Shown in pieces: positions 8,746 to 18,027 of a DNA stretch of 64,000 bases; the first letter of the stretch is position 1; each line of letters starts with the position of its first letter. Origin of the DNA: an uncultured Clostridia bacterium (lineage in GTDB: Bacteria; Bacillota; Clostridia; Christensenellales; Borkfalkiaceae). A program made the translations under genes and the position numbers. The notes beneath the pieces were generated by a model, which saw only the letters and a program-made list of their open reading frames with translations, had not been told where the DNA came from and ran no database searches. The stretch is taken from assembly GCA_944341895.1 (NCBI GenBank), contig CALVMB010000002.1, forward strand, positions 1 to 64,000, given 5' to 3'.

Positions 8746-9414
8746 GTGGACGCTGAACCGTTGCAGATCGCGCATCTCTATGACCTGTCGCATACGATGG
8801 CGGGAGACTATCTCGCAAAATTCACCTATCCGTGGGAAGCGCTGGCAGGGATCAAGGAATGGATCCTCGCCTGCGGCGCCTCTCTCGGGGAGGACTACAA
8901 TGAGGTTGCGCCGCAGGTCTGGGTGCACAGGACGGCGGCGGTCGCGCCGACCGCGCTGCTGAATGCGCCGTGCATCGTGTGTGCGGGCGCGCAGGTGCGC
9001 CACTGTGCCTTTGTGCGCGGCAGCGCGCTCATCGGCGAAAACTGTGTGGTCGGCAATTCGGTGGAACTGAAAAACGTCATCCTGTTCGATAACGTGCAGG
9101 TGCCGCATTTCAATTACGTCGGGGACAGCATCCTGGGCTTCCGTTCGCACATGGGGGCTGGTTCGGTGACTTCCAACGTCAAGTCGGACAAGACGCTCGT
9201 AGAGGTCCGTTTCGGTGATGCGCGCATCCGTACGGGGCTGAAAAAGTTCGGCGCCATGCTGGGCGACGGGGTGGAGGTCGGCTGTAACAGCGTGCTCAAT
9301 CCGGGCACGGTCGTCGGCAAAAACACAAACATCTATCCGCTTTCGGGCGTTCGGGGCTATGTGCCGGCGAACAGCATTTACAAGGGCGCAGGCAACGTCG
9401 TCTTGAAGAAGTGA
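8746..9414 (+). CDS. Stand-alone GlmU-type left-handed beta-helix acetyltransferase
   Basis: A 222-residue hexapeptide-repeat protein resembling the C-terminal acetyltransferase half of GlmU, with no nucleotidyltransferase domain. The block HFNYVGDS followed by HMGAGSVTSN aligns with the GlmU active-site region; His121 matches the catalytic histidine and GAG..TSN the acetyl-CoA/sugar-binding segment. The GTG start at 8746 follows GGAGGG at 8735-8740; the ATG at 8698 would lie only about six bases after the predicted transcript start and has no ribosome site. The next two genes are glmM and glmS, so the likely job is acetylation of glucosamine-1-phosphate, with the uridylyltransferase encoded elsewhere. 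Similar proteins are often named UDP-GlcNAc pyrophosphorylase, which the sequence does not support. Confidence 0.78.
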   Translation: MDAEPLQIAHLYDLSHTMAGDYLAKFTYPWEALAGIKEWILACGASLGEDYNEVAPQVWVHRTAAVAPTALLNAPCIVCAGAQVRHCAFVRGSALIGENCVVGNSVELKNVILFDNVQVPHFNYVGDSILGFRSHMGAGSVTSNVKSDKTLVEVRFGDARIRTGLKKFGAMLGDGVEVGCNSVLNPGTVVGKNTNIYPLSGVRGYVPANSIYKGAGNVVLKK

Positions 9415-9432
9415 ACGAGGAAACGCTATACC

Positions 9433-10818
9433 ATGGGAAAATATTTTGGCACGGACGGGTTCCGCGGCGAAGCAAATAAAACACTGACCGTCGATCACGC
9501 CTTCAAAGTAGGGCGCTTTTTGGGGTACTATTACGGCGAACTGCGCCGCCGCAGGGGAAAAGCGGATCCTGCGCGCATCGTCATCGGCAAGGATACGCGC
9601 CGTTCCAGTTATATGTACGAATATGCGCTGGCGGCAGGGCTCTGCGCGTCGGGCGCGGATGCGTATATTCTGCACGTCACGACGACGCCGTCCGTCTCGT
9701 ACGTCACGCGGGTGGACGATTTCGATTGCGGGATCATGATCTCCGCGAGCCATAACCCGTATTACGACAACGGCATCAAACTCATCGGCAACACGGGCGA
9801 GAAAATGGACGAACAGACGATCGGTCTGGTGGAGGATTATCTCGACGGCAACCTGGAACTGTTCGGCGAAAGGATGGCAGAACTTCCGTATGCGCAGCGG
9901 GACAAGATCGGCAAAACGGTGGACTATGCATCGGGCAGGAATCGTTACATCGCCTACCTGATCTCCATCGGCATGTATTCCTTCCAGGGCAAAAACGTCG
10001 GGCTGGACTGCGCGAACGGTTCGGCATGGAACATCGCCAAATGCGTGTTCGAGGCGCTGGGCGCCAAAGTCACGGTCATCAATGCCGAACCCGACGGGTT
10101 CAACGTCAACGAAAATGCGGGCTCCACGCACATCGAGGGGCTTTGTAAACTTGTCAAAGAAAAGGGATTGGATGTCGGATTTGCCTACGACGGCGATGCC
10201 GATCGGTGCCTGTGCGTCGACGAGAACGGCAACGTGGTCAACGGCGACGGCATTTTGTATATTTATGCCAAATACATGAAGGAACGGGGCAAGTTGGTCA
10301 CGAACACCGTCGTCACGACGGTCATGAGCAACCTCGGCCTGTACAAGGCGCTGGACGAACTCGGCATCGGATATGCCAAGACGGCGGTCGGCGACAAGTA
10401 CGTTTACGAATACATGCAGCAGCACGGCTGCCGACTGGGCGGCGAACAGTCCGGGCACGTCATCTTTTCCAAATATGCCACGACGGGCGACGGCATCCTG
10501 ACCAGCCTGAAGATCATGGAAGTGATGATGGCGAGGAAAGCGACGCTCTCTCAGTTGGCGGCGCCGATGAAGGTGTATCCGCAGGTCGTGCGGAACGTGC
10601 GCGTCCGCGATAAGGCGGCGGCGCAGGCGGACGGCGACGTGCAGGCGGCGGTGCGCGCCGCGGAAACGGCGCTGGGCGACGACGGAAGGGTGCTCGTGCG
10701 CGAATCGGGCACGGAGCCGCTCGTGCGCATCATGGTCGAAGCCCGCACCGCGCGGCAGTGTGAGGAGATCGCCTCCGGCATCGAAGAGATCATCCGCCGG
10801 AAAGGGTATGCGGTGTAA
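9433..10818 (+). CDS. glmM: Phosphoglucosamine mutase
   Basis: Interconverts glucosamine-6-phosphate and glucosamine-1-phosphate in UDP-GlcNAc synthesis. The phosphoserine is Ser106 in ISASHNP, the Mg2+ loop is DGDADR at residues 253-258, and the phosphate-binding RESGTEP motif lies near the C terminus. At 461 residues it has the usual length. GAGGAAA lies upstream of the ATG. It sits 18 bases after the acetyltransferase gene and 9 bases before glmS, so the three are almost certainly co-transcribed and co-regulated. The product feeds peptidoglycan and the amino sugars of the downstream polysaccharide locus. Confidence 0.95.
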   Translation: MGKYFGTDGFRGEANKTLTVDHAFKVGRFLGYYYGELRRRRGKADPARIVIGKDTRRSSYMYEYALAAGLCASGADAYILHVTTTPSVSYVTRVDDFDCGIMISASHNPYYDNGIKLIGNTGEKMDEQTIGLVEDYLDGNLELFGERMAELPYAQRDKIGKTVDYASGRNRYIAYLISIGMYSFQGKNVGLDCANGSAWNIAKCVFEALGAKVTVINAEPDGFNVNENAGSTHIEGLCKLVKEKGLDVGFAYDGDADRCLCVDENGNVVNGDGILYIYAKYMKERGKLVTNTVVTTVMSNLGLYKALDELGIGYAKTAVGDKYVYEYMQQHGCRLGGEQSGHVIFSKYATTGDGILTSLKIMEVMMARKATLSQLAAPMKVYPQVVRNVRVRDKAAAQADGDVQAAVRAAETALGDDGRVLVRESGTEPLVRIMVEARTARQCEEIASGIEEIIRRKGYAV

Positions 10819-10827
10819 GGGTGCGCT

Positions 10828-12663
10828 ATGTGCGGGATCGTAGGATATACGGGTAAAAAACAGGCGGCGCCCATTCTGTTGGACGGCCTGAAAAAACTGG
10901 AATACCGCGGCTATGACTCGGCGGGCATCGCGGTGCGCAACGCGTCAGATAAGATCGCCGTCGTCAAGGCAAAGGGCAGGCTCAAGGGGCTGTACGAAAA
11001 GACGGACGGCGGCAGGGCGATCTGCGGCACCTGCGGCATCGGGCATACGCGGTGGGCGACGCACGGCGAACCTTCGGAGTTGAATGCGCATCCGCATTAC
11101 AACGACGAGCGGACGCTGTTCGGGGTGCACAACGGCATCATCGAAAATTTTACCGAACTCAAAAACAAGTTGCTGCGGAAAGGATATTCGTTTTATTCCA
11201 AGACGGATACCGAGATCGCGGTCAAACTGGTCGATTATTATTATAAAAAATGGAATGACCCGCTGGATGCGCTGGTCAGTTTTATCCTGCGCGCACGCGG
11301 TTCGTACGCGCTTGCCGTCATGTTCGACGACTATCCGGGGGAGATCTTCGTCGCCCGCAAGGACAGCCCGCTGATCATCGGCGTCGGCGCGGAGGAGACG
11401 TTTCTTGCGTCCGACGTTCCTGCGATCTTAAAATATACGCGGGATGTCTACTATGTGGGCAATATGGAGATCGCCCGCCTGCGCGAGGGCAAGGCAGAGT
11501 TTTTCGACGTCGATAAAAACGAGATCCAAAAAGAACTCGTGCACATCACCTGGGACGAAGAGGCGGCGGAAAAGGGCGGCTTCAAGCACTTCATGATGAA
11601 GGAGATCCACGAACAGCCCAGGGTGGTGCAGGAGACGCTCAATTCCCTGGTAAGCGGCGGGAGCATCGACCTCGCGCAGGCGGGGCTGACGGACGAAGTC
11701 ATCCGCTCCTGCGGCGAGATCCGCATCGTGGCGTGCGGGTCGGCGTATCATGTGGGCATGGTCATGCAGTATGTGCTGGAAGATCTTGCCCGCATTCCCG
11801 TGCGCGTGGAAATGGCGTCGGAATTCCGTTACCGCGACCCCATTCTGGACGGACATGTGCTGACGGTGGTGATCAGCCAGTCGGGGGAAACGGCGGACAG
11901 CCTTGCGGCTCTGCGCGAAGCGAAGAGCCGCGGCTCCGCGACGCTGGCGATCGTGAACGTTGTCGGCTCGTCCATCGCGCGCGAGGCGGACATGGTCATC
12001 TATACCAAAGCGGGGCCGGAGATCTCGGTGGCGACCACAAAGGCGTACAGCGCACAACTGATCGTGGGGTATCTTCTCGCCGTTCAGTTTGCATTCGTGC
12101 GAGGAAAGATCGGCGCCGAGCGGTATGCGGCGCTCATCGGCGAACTCGGCACCCTGCCCGAAAAGATCGGCTTTTTGCTGGAAGACAAGGAACAGATCCA
12201 AAAGTATGCGACGCACATCTTCAACAACGCCGACATCTTTTTTATCGGCAGGGGGGTGGATTACGCGGTCAGCATGGAGGGGAGCCTCAAACTCAAAGAG
12301 ATCAGTTACATCCATTCGGAAGCCTATGCCGCGGGGGAACTCAAACACGGAACCATCAGCCTCGTCGAACAGGGCACGCTGGTCGTCGGAGTGCTGACGC
12401 AGGAGCGGCTGATCGAAAAGATGCTGAGCAACATGGTCGAGGTCCAGAGCCGCGGCGCAAACCTGCTGGCGCTGACGTCGATGGGGAATTATTTTGTGGA
12501 AGAAAAGACGAAATACGTCATCTATCTTCCCAAGACCGAACAATGCTTTACGGCGAGCCTTGCGGTCATTCCGCTGCAACTGCTCGCGTATTACGTGAGC
12601 GTTGCCCGCGGCCTGGACGTGGACAAACCGAGGAACCTTGCCAAGAGCGTGACCGTCGAATAA
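10828..12663 (+). CDS. glmS: Glutamine-fructose-6-phosphate aminotransferase
   Basis: Makes glucosamine-6-phosphate from fructose-6-phosphate and glutamine, the first committed step to UDP-GlcNAc. The mature N terminus CGIVGY supplies the Cys2 nucleophile of the class II glutaminase domain (residues 1 to about 230). Two SIS sugar-isomerase domains follow, with SQSGETADS and the C-terminal DKPRNLAKSVTVE that closes the active site. It has 611 residues, the normal length. It lies directly downstream of glmM, and no glmS ribozyme can fit in the 9-base gap, so control is probably at the operon promoter near 8.66 kb. Confidence 0.97.
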   Translation: MCGIVGYTGKKQAAPILLDGLKKLEYRGYDSAGIAVRNASDKIAVVKAKGRLKGLYEKTDGGRAICGTCGIGHTRWATHGEPSELNAHPHYNDERTLFGVHNGIIENFTELKNKLLRKGYSFYSKTDTEIAVKLVDYYYKKWNDPLDALVSFILRARGSYALAVMFDDYPGEIFVARKDSPLIIGVGAEETFLASDVPAILKYTRDVYYVGNMEIARLREGKAEFFDVDKNEIQKELVHITWDEEAAEKGGFKHFMMKEIHEQPRVVQETLNSLVSGGSIDLAQAGLTDEVIRSCGEIRIVACGSAYHVGMVMQYVLEDLARIPVRVEMASEFRYRDPILDGHVLTVVISQSGETADSLAALREAKSRGSATLAIVNVVGSSIAREADMVIYTKAGPEISVATTKAYSAQLIVGYLLAVQFAFVRGKIGAERYAALIGELGTLPEKIGFLLEDKEQIQKYATHIFNNADIFFIGRGVDYAVSMEGSLKLKEISYIHSEAYAAGELKHGTISLVEQGTLVVGVLTQERLIEKMLSNMVEVQSRGANLLALTSMGNYFVEEKTKYVIYLPKTEQCFTASLAVIPLQLLAYYVSVARGLDVDKPRNLAKSVTVE

Positions 12664-12696
12664 GCCCGTATCTTTGCGCGGGCGCAGGAGCGAACT

Positions 12697-14526
12697 ATGC
12701 ATAAAAAAAATTACCACGGATGGAAAGGGTATATCGTCATCGCACTGTGCGATTTTCTTGCCATCACCCTTTCCATGCTGATCTCCGTGCTCATCGTACA
12801 CGAAGGATTCGTGCTTTCCTGGGATCTGCTGTACTGGTATCTTTGCAACCTCGTGATCGTGGGAGTCATTTACCTGTTGTTCCGCCTGTATTCGCTGTCT
12901 CTGCGTTCGGTCGGCATTTTTGACACGCTCAAAGTCATCGTGGCGGGCTTGTGCATTCTCTGCATCAATTTCGGGCTGATGATCCCGTTCGGCGATGTTT
13001 GCGGTGTGCGCACGTGCATTTTGTACGTCCTCATCCTCACGATCTTCGTGCTGTTCATCCGCTTTTCCAAGCGGCTGTATTATGCTTCCAAGTACATGGT
13101 GCGCAAGAACGGGACGCGGAAGATCCGCGCCATGATCGTGGGCGGCGGCGATGCGGGGACCATGCTCATCCGCGAGATCCAGACGACGGACAAGATCGAT
13201 TATATGCCCGTGTGCATCGTGGACGACGACCCGCAGAAACTGGGCAAAAGCATCGGCAACGTCAAGGTGGTCGGCACCACGCAGGACATCATGAAATTTG
13301 CCGAACTGTACCAGATTGACGAGATCCTCATCGCGATGCCTTCGGTGCCTAAGAAAAAGATCCAGGCGATCTTCGATATCTGCAAGACTACCAAGTGCAA
13401 GGTCAAGATCCTGCCTGGCATCTATCAGATCGTCAGCGGCGAGGCGAGCGTCTCTTCGCTGCGCCCCGTGCAGATCATCGACTTGCTGGGCAGGGAACAG
13501 ATCAAAGTCAACCTCGACGAAATCGTGGGGTATATTGAGGGCCGCGTCGTGCTGGTCACGGGCGGCGGCGGGTCTATCGGCAGCGAGTTGTGCCGCCAGA
13601 TCGCGGGGCACAACCCGGCGCATCTGATCGTGCTGGATATTTACGAAAACAACGCCTACGACATCGAACAGGAACTGCGCCGCCATTATCCTTCCTTGCG
13701 GCTGACGGCGCTGATCGCGAGCATCCGCGATAAGGGCAAGATGGACGACGTGTTCGCGCGCTACCGCCCCGAGATCGTGTTCAATGCGGCGGCGCACAAA
13801 CATGTACCGCTCATGGAGACCAGTCCCAACGAGGCGGTCAAGAACAACGTGTTCGGCACGCTCAACGTCGCCAAATGCGCCGATAAGTACGGCGTCAAGA
13901 CGTTCGTGCAGATCTCGACGGATAAGGCGGTCAATCCCACCAACGTCATGGGGGCGACCAAGCGCATCTGCGAGATGATCATTCAGACCATCGGCAGACA
14001 CAGCAAGACCAATTTTGTCGCCGTGCGGTTCGGCAACGTGCTCGGCTCCAACGGGTCGGTCATCCCGCTGTTCGAAAGGCAGATCGCCGAAGGCGGACCT
14101 GTCACCGTCACGCATAAGGATATCATCCGCTATTTCATGACCATTCCCGAGGCGGTCTCGCTCGTCCTGCAGGCGGGCGCATACGCAAAAGGCGGACAGA
14201 TCTTTGTCTTGGATATGGGCGAACCCGTTAAAATTTATGACCTCGCGTACAACCTCATCAAACTTTCGGGGCTGGAGCCGGGCGTGGACATCGAGATCCG
14301 CTGCACCGGCCTGCGCCCCGGCGAAAAACTGTACGAAGAGCGCCTGATGGACGAAGAGGGGATGCAGACGACGGCGAACGGGCTGATCAATATCGCCAAT
14401 CCGATCGACATCGACGAAGGCTTTCTGTGGGCGGAATTGGACAAACTGTACAAGGCCGCGTACGACGAAGTGCCCGACATCAAACAGACGGTCGCCGAAT
14501 TGGTGAACACATACCATCCGCAGTGA
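12697..14526 (+). CDS. CapD/EpsC-type nucleoside-diphosphate-sugar 4,6-dehydratase
   Basis: A 609-residue membrane-bound SDR enzyme of the CapD/WbpM/EpsC family, which converts UDP-GlcNAc to a 4-keto-6-deoxy sugar, the precursor of diacetylbacillosamine, QuiNAc, FucNAc and similar residues. Four transmembrane helices fill residues 1-130. A Rossmann-like domain follows (VGGGDAGTML), then the catalytic extended SDR with NAD-binding VTGGGGSIGSEL and the STDKAVNPTNVMGATK motif, in which Met replaces the usual tyrosine, as in this family. The start has AGGAG at 12686-12690. It follows glmS by 33 bases, so UDP-GlcNAc supply and use are joined. The 4-keto product would supply an unusual amino sugar for the repeat unit, possibly the priming residue. 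Confidence 0.9.
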   Translation: MHKKNYHGWKGYIVIALCDFLAITLSMLISVLIVHEGFVLSWDLLYWYLCNLVIVGVIYLLFRLYSLSLRSVGIFDTLKVIVAGLCILCINFGLMIPFGDVCGVRTCILYVLILTIFVLFIRFSKRLYYASKYMVRKNGTRKIRAMIVGGGDAGTMLIREIQTTDKIDYMPVCIVDDDPQKLGKSIGNVKVVGTTQDIMKFAELYQIDEILIAMPSVPKKKIQAIFDICKTTKCKVKILPGIYQIVSGEASVSSLRPVQIIDLLGREQIKVNLDEIVGYIEGRVVLVTGGGGSIGSELCRQIAGHNPAHLIVLDIYENNAYDIEQELRRHYPSLRLTALIASIRDKGKMDDVFARYRPEIVFNAAAHKHVPLMETSPNEAVKNNVFGTLNVAKCADKYGVKTFVQISTDKAVNPTNVMGATKRICEMIIQTIGRHSKTNFVAVRFGNVLGSNGSVIPLFERQIAEGGPVTVTHKDIIRYFMTIPEAVSLVLQAGAYAKGGQIFVLDMGEPVKIYDLAYNLIKLSGLEPGVDIEIRCTGLRPGEKLYEERLMDEEGMQTTANGLINIANPIDIDEGFLWAELDKLYKAAYDEVPDIKQTVAELVNTYHPQ

Positions 14527-14568
14527 TGTTTCGTTGCGGAATTGCAGAATGACACAGGAGACAGGTAT

Positions 14569-15900
14569 ATGAATCAGGAAGACGTCGGTATCACCTTCAA
14601 AGATTTGCTGAAAATGATCAAAAAACGGATCTGGATCGTTCTTGCCGTCACGCTGGCAGTGACGATCGCGGTCACTTGCTTTGTGCAGTTCGGATACAAT
14701 GCAAGCCGCCGTTCGTATACGGTCACGTATACGTTGACGACGCCCGCGCTGTCGAGCGGGATCGCATCGCTGTATATCGGCGATACGCAGTACAAGGCCG
14801 AAGATTTTGTCGGGGAAGAAGTGCTCGGACAGGTCAAGGCGGCGGGAGGCGAGGCCTTTGCCTCCGTCGACGTCGCGGCGATCGCAAAGGACGGCGCCGT
14901 GACCGTCGCGCAATCCTCTTCGCAGTCGGAAAAGAACACCGCGGAGATCACCATCAGCATCCCGGATACATATTTTTCTTCGAGCCAACAGGCGGAGGAC
15001 TTTATCGGGGCGCTTGCCGAGTATACGGGAACGTATGCCGTCGACCTTCTGAAGGATGCAAATTTCGGCGTACACATCGAGGGCTATCAAAACAGCCGCG
15101 TCCATACATATGAGCAAAAAATCGATTTTCTCAGCGAACAGCAAGCCGAGATCCTGCGCCTGTACGATGTTCTGATCGCAGCCGAAAACGAATATTTCGT
15201 CGTTACATATACGAATGAAAACGAAGAAAAAGTATCCGAAATGCTGCAGATGTACCGCTTTGACGCCGAGTCTGTTTTCGGCGAAAGCGCGCAGGAAGCA
15301 TTGCTGGAAGAATTGGAAGCATGCGGCTACATCCTCGATCTTGATTATTATCGGCGCGAGGCCGACAACCGCCTGAGCATGCTGGACGGGATGATCGAAA
15401 ACATCGACAGCCGTCTGGAGCAACTGAACACGTTGCTGAGCGGATCGGAAACGGACGAGCAGTTGAAGGCTGCGATCGCCGAGGCAAGTGCTTTTCTGTA
15501 CATGCAGAAGGCGGATTGCCTTGCCGAACAGGCGGAGATCAACACAAACAAGGCGCTCAGCGAAGAGCAAAACGCCGAGAACAACAAAAAGTTTGACGAG
15601 AAGTTGGATTCTTACAAGGCGCAGTTGCAGAAGCAGACGGATATCTTGCAGGCGGTCTGCGTACAGTATATGGCGGACGGCACGTCTGTGTCGGTAAAAA
15701 ATCCCGCAAGCGCTTCGGGCGGAGTCAGCGTTGTGCTGGCAGTCGTTGGCGGCTTGGTGATCGGGCTGTTCTGCGCGGTCGTCCTTGTATATTTGCTGGA
15801 TGCCAAAAAATACAGGGCGGAAAAAGAAGCCGCTCTTTCGGCAGAGGGCGACGGGGATGCTGCCGACTTCGGGGCAGAAGATCAAAACGACGCGAAGTGA
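14569..15900 (+). CDS. Wzz/CapA-like chain-length regulator (polysaccharide co-polymerase)
   Basis: A 443-residue membrane protein with a hydrophobic segment at about residues 23-43, a long extracytoplasmic part rich in Glu, Gln and Ala with predicted coiled-coil character, and a second membrane helix near residues 385-410 before a short acidic tail. This topology is typical of polysaccharide co-polymerases that set chain length in Wzy-dependent export. No Walker motifs or tyrosine cluster are seen, so it lacks the fused BY-kinase, and no kinase gene lies beside it. The start at 14569 has AGGAG at 14556-14560 and is preferred over 14542. Role is inferred from topology and context rather than strong motifs. 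Confidence 0.78.
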   Translation: MNQEDVGITFKDLLKMIKKRIWIVLAVTLAVTIAVTCFVQFGYNASRRSYTVTYTLTTPALSSGIASLYIGDTQYKAEDFVGEEVLGQVKAAGGEAFASVDVAAIAKDGAVTVAQSSSQSEKNTAEITISIPDTYFSSSQQAEDFIGALAEYTGTYAVDLLKDANFGVHIEGYQNSRVHTYEQKIDFLSEQQAEILRLYDVLIAAENEYFVVTYTNENEEKVSEMLQMYRFDAESVFGESAQEALLEELEACGYILDLDYYRREADNRLSMLDGMIENIDSRLEQLNTLLSGSETDEQLKAAIAEASAFLYMQKADCLAEQAEINTNKALSEEQNAENNKKFDEKLDSYKAQLQKQTDILQAVCVQYMADGTSVSVKNPASASGGVSVVLAVVGGLVIGLFCAVVLVYLLDAKKYRAEKEAALSAEGDGDAADFGAEDQNDAK

Positions 15901-15975
15901 TTATCAGACGGGTTGTAAGACAGCCTAGGATTCGATTTGTTCGCCGATAAATGAATAATGCAGGAAGAAAAAATT

Positions 15976-16812
15976 ATGTCGTTGACATCAATGTTTATAA
16001 CAAATAACGTTGAAGTTGCATTGATTGCAGAAAACTGTGGCGTGGACCGTATTTGGATCGATTTGGAAAAAATGGGCAAAGAAGAAAGACAAAAAGGCAT
16101 GAATACGGTGAAATCGAATCATACAATCGAAGATGTTCGAAGACTTGCAGGGGTGTTGAAAAAAGCAGAGTTGATGGTGCGGATTGATCCGTGGCACAAT
16201 GGGTCCGAGGAAGAAATCGAGCGCGTAATTGCGGCCGGGGCGCAAAGGATCATGTTGCCGATGTGGCGGAGCGCAGAAGAAGCCGATGCTTTTTTGCGAT
16301 CTGTCGGTCAAAGGGTAAGAACAACGCTGCTGTTGGAGCATAAGGACGCCGTTGATTGTGTAGACAAAGTTTTGGAAAATCCGTTGCTGGATGAAATTCA
16401 TATCGGATTGAACGATCTGCATTTAAGTTATGGCTTGGATTTTATGTTTGAACTGCTTGCGAACGGGACGGTGGACAAATTATGCAAAAAATTTGCCGAT
16501 AAAAAAATTCCCTATGGGTTCGGCGGGGTTGCCCGCCTCGGAGAAGGAACGATCCCTGCAGAAAAAATCATTATGGAACATTACAGGTTGGGTTCGACCA
16601 GAGTAATATTATCACGCAGTTTTTGCAATGTTCAAGAAATGCAGTCGGTTCAAGAGATTGAAAAGATTTTTGTGACCAATATAGGCAAAATGCGCAAATT
16701 TGAAGAGAGTGTCGCAAAAATGAACTGTGAGGATTTTGCGCGAAACAGAGAGGAGATCAACGCACTGATTTTGGAAACGGCATCAAGAATTAAGGAGAAA
16801 AAAATTGTTTAA
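15976..16812 (+). CDS. HpcH/HpaI-family aldolase (2-keto acid aldolase or lyase)
   Basis: A 278-residue (beta/alpha)8 enzyme of the HpcH/HpaI aldolase and citrate-lyase beta family, which makes or breaks C-C bonds between pyruvate-type enolates and aldehydes with a divalent metal. Residues matching the active site of HpaI are Arg69 (MVRIDPW), metal ligand Glu121 (LLLEHK) and Asp147 (GLNDLHL). The N-terminal DLEKMGKEERQ is typical of the citrate-lyase-like branch. The start at 15976 has AGGAAG eight bases upstream; ATG 15958 has none. The coding sequence is clearly more AT-rich than flanking genes. The downstream PLP decarboxylase gene overlaps it by eight bases, so the two are translationally coupled and probably act in sequence. 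The substrate is not known. Confidence 0.82.
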   Translation: MSLTSMFITNNVEVALIAENCGVDRIWIDLEKMGKEERQKGMNTVKSNHTIEDVRRLAGVLKKAELMVRIDPWHNGSEEEIERVIAAGAQRIMLPMWRSAEEADAFLRSVGQRVRTTLLLEHKDAVDCVDKVLENPLLDEIHIGLNDLHLSYGLDFMFELLANGTVDKLCKKFADKKIPYGFGGVARLGEGTIPAEKIIMEHYRLGSTRVILSRSFCNVQEMQSVQEIEKIFVTNIGKMRKFEESVAKMNCEDFARNREEINALILETASRIKEKKIV

Positions 16813-18019
16813 GGCAGAAAAAATTGCAGAGTTGGTAAGACAATACGGCGAGGCTTTCTACATTCTTGATTCGGACAAATTCGTTCAAAATTTTCACGAT
16901 TTGAACGACGCGTTTTCATCGGTTTATTCTAATTTTCGGCTTGCTTATTCCTATAAAACAAACTATATTCCTCAAATATGCCGCTTGGTAAATGAATTGG
17001 GCGGGCTGGCGGAAGTGGTTTCCGATATGGAGGAAGAAATTGCTGAAAAAGCGGGAGTTTCTCCTCAAAATATTATTTGGAACGGACCTATCAAAGACAT
17101 AAAAAAAGTTGAAAGATTTCTTCTTTCGGGAGGATCGGTCAATATAGATTCTTTTGAAGAGTTGAATTCTGTTCAAAAAATTGCGCACAGTCATCCCGAT
17201 AAAACGATAAAAATTGGTATTCGCTGTAACTTTGATGTGGGCGACGGGGTGCTTTCTCGTTTTGGAATGGACGCGGACGGCGAAGAGTTTCGCCACGCTG
17301 TTGAAGTCGTAAAAGGAATAAAGAATATACGGCTTGCTTCGTTGCACTGTCATTTTGCAAAGCGCAATATCGAGTATTGGCCGCAACGTGCGCGCGGTAT
17401 GTGTGCAGTTGTGAAACGGGTACAAACCATGATCGGGTATTTCCCGGAGAGGGTTGATATCGGCGGCGGCCTTTACGGGCATATGCACGACTCTTTGAGA
17501 AAACAATTTTCAGGAAAGATTTCCGATTATACCGAATATGCTCGGGCGGCCGCGTCTGTATTTGCGCAAGAATTTCCGAAAAAAAATTTTCAGTTGGTAA
17601 TCGAGCCCGGCACGGCATTGGTAGGCGACTGCATGCAGTTTGCGGGCATGGTAAAAACGATAAAGACGATACGGAACAAGACCTTTATCACTATTTTAGG
17701 CAGTCAAAAAAATATTAACATGTCCGGGTTAAATCCTCCTATCGAAGTGATCGAAACAGGAACTGACAGAAAGAATGTATCCGATGCAGATATTGTAGGG
17801 TATACGTGTATAGAGGGAGATGTTCTGTTCCGTGGATATAGCGGGAGCATTTCGGTCGGAGATATGATCATCTTTAAGAACTGTGGCTCTTATTCCGTGG
17901 TCATGAAACCTCCGTTCATTCTTCCTGATTTTCCGATCGTCAATGTTGTTGGGAATGAAACCAAATTGGCAAAACGCGCGGAGACGTTTGAGGACATCTT
18001 CAATGTGTATATTTTTTAA
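16805..18019 (+). CDS. Fold-type III PLP decarboxylase (LysA/NspC-like)
   Basis: A 404-residue protein of the diaminopimelate/ornithine/arginine decarboxylase family with alanine-racemase barrel. Visible landmarks are the PLP lysine Lys51 (AYSYKTNY), the phosphate-binding DIGGGLYG, the EPGTALVGD motif and Cys335 in TCIEGD, which matches the cysteine donated across the dimer in LysA-type enzymes. It uses a TTG start: AAGGAG at 16792-16797 is seven bases upstream and no ATG fits. The gene overlaps the aldolase gene and is followed by a sugar transferase. LysA for lysine synthesis would normally be elsewhere, so a dedicated decarboxylase for a polysaccharide substituent is likely. Substrate is unknown. 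Confidence 0.85.
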   Translation: MFKAEKIAELVRQYGEAFYILDSDKFVQNFHDLNDAFSSVYSNFRLAYSYKTNYIPQICRLVNELGGLAEVVSDMEEEIAEKAGVSPQNIIWNGPIKDIKKVERFLLSGGSVNIDSFEELNSVQKIAHSHPDKTIKIGIRCNFDVGDGVLSRFGMDADGEEFRHAVEVVKGIKNIRLASLHCHFAKRNIEYWPQRARGMCAVVKRVQTMIGYFPERVDIGGGLYGHMHDSLRKQFSGKISDYTEYARAAASVFAQEFPKKNFQLVIEPGTALVGDCMQFAGMVKTIKTIRNKTFITILGSQKNINMSGLNPPIEVIETGTDRKNVSDADIVGYTCIEGDVLFRGYSGSISVGDMIIFKNCGSYSVVMKPPFILPDFPIVNVVGNETKLAKRAETFEDIFNVYIF

Positions 18020-18027
18020 GGATTAAA

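Noticed and set aside
10819..10827. glmS ribozyme before glmS
   Set aside because: Only nine bases separate glmM and glmS.
11428..15885. Very long minus-strand open frame (1485 codons) opposite glmS, capD-like and wzz-like genes
   Set aside because: It is an antisense shadow caused by GC-rich codon structure; composition is His/Asp/Arg-rich with no family motifs, and the plus-strand genes are certain.
15958..15975. ATG 15958 as start of the aldolase gene
   Set aside because: No ribosome site precedes it, and the AGGAAG that serves ATG 15976 lies within it.
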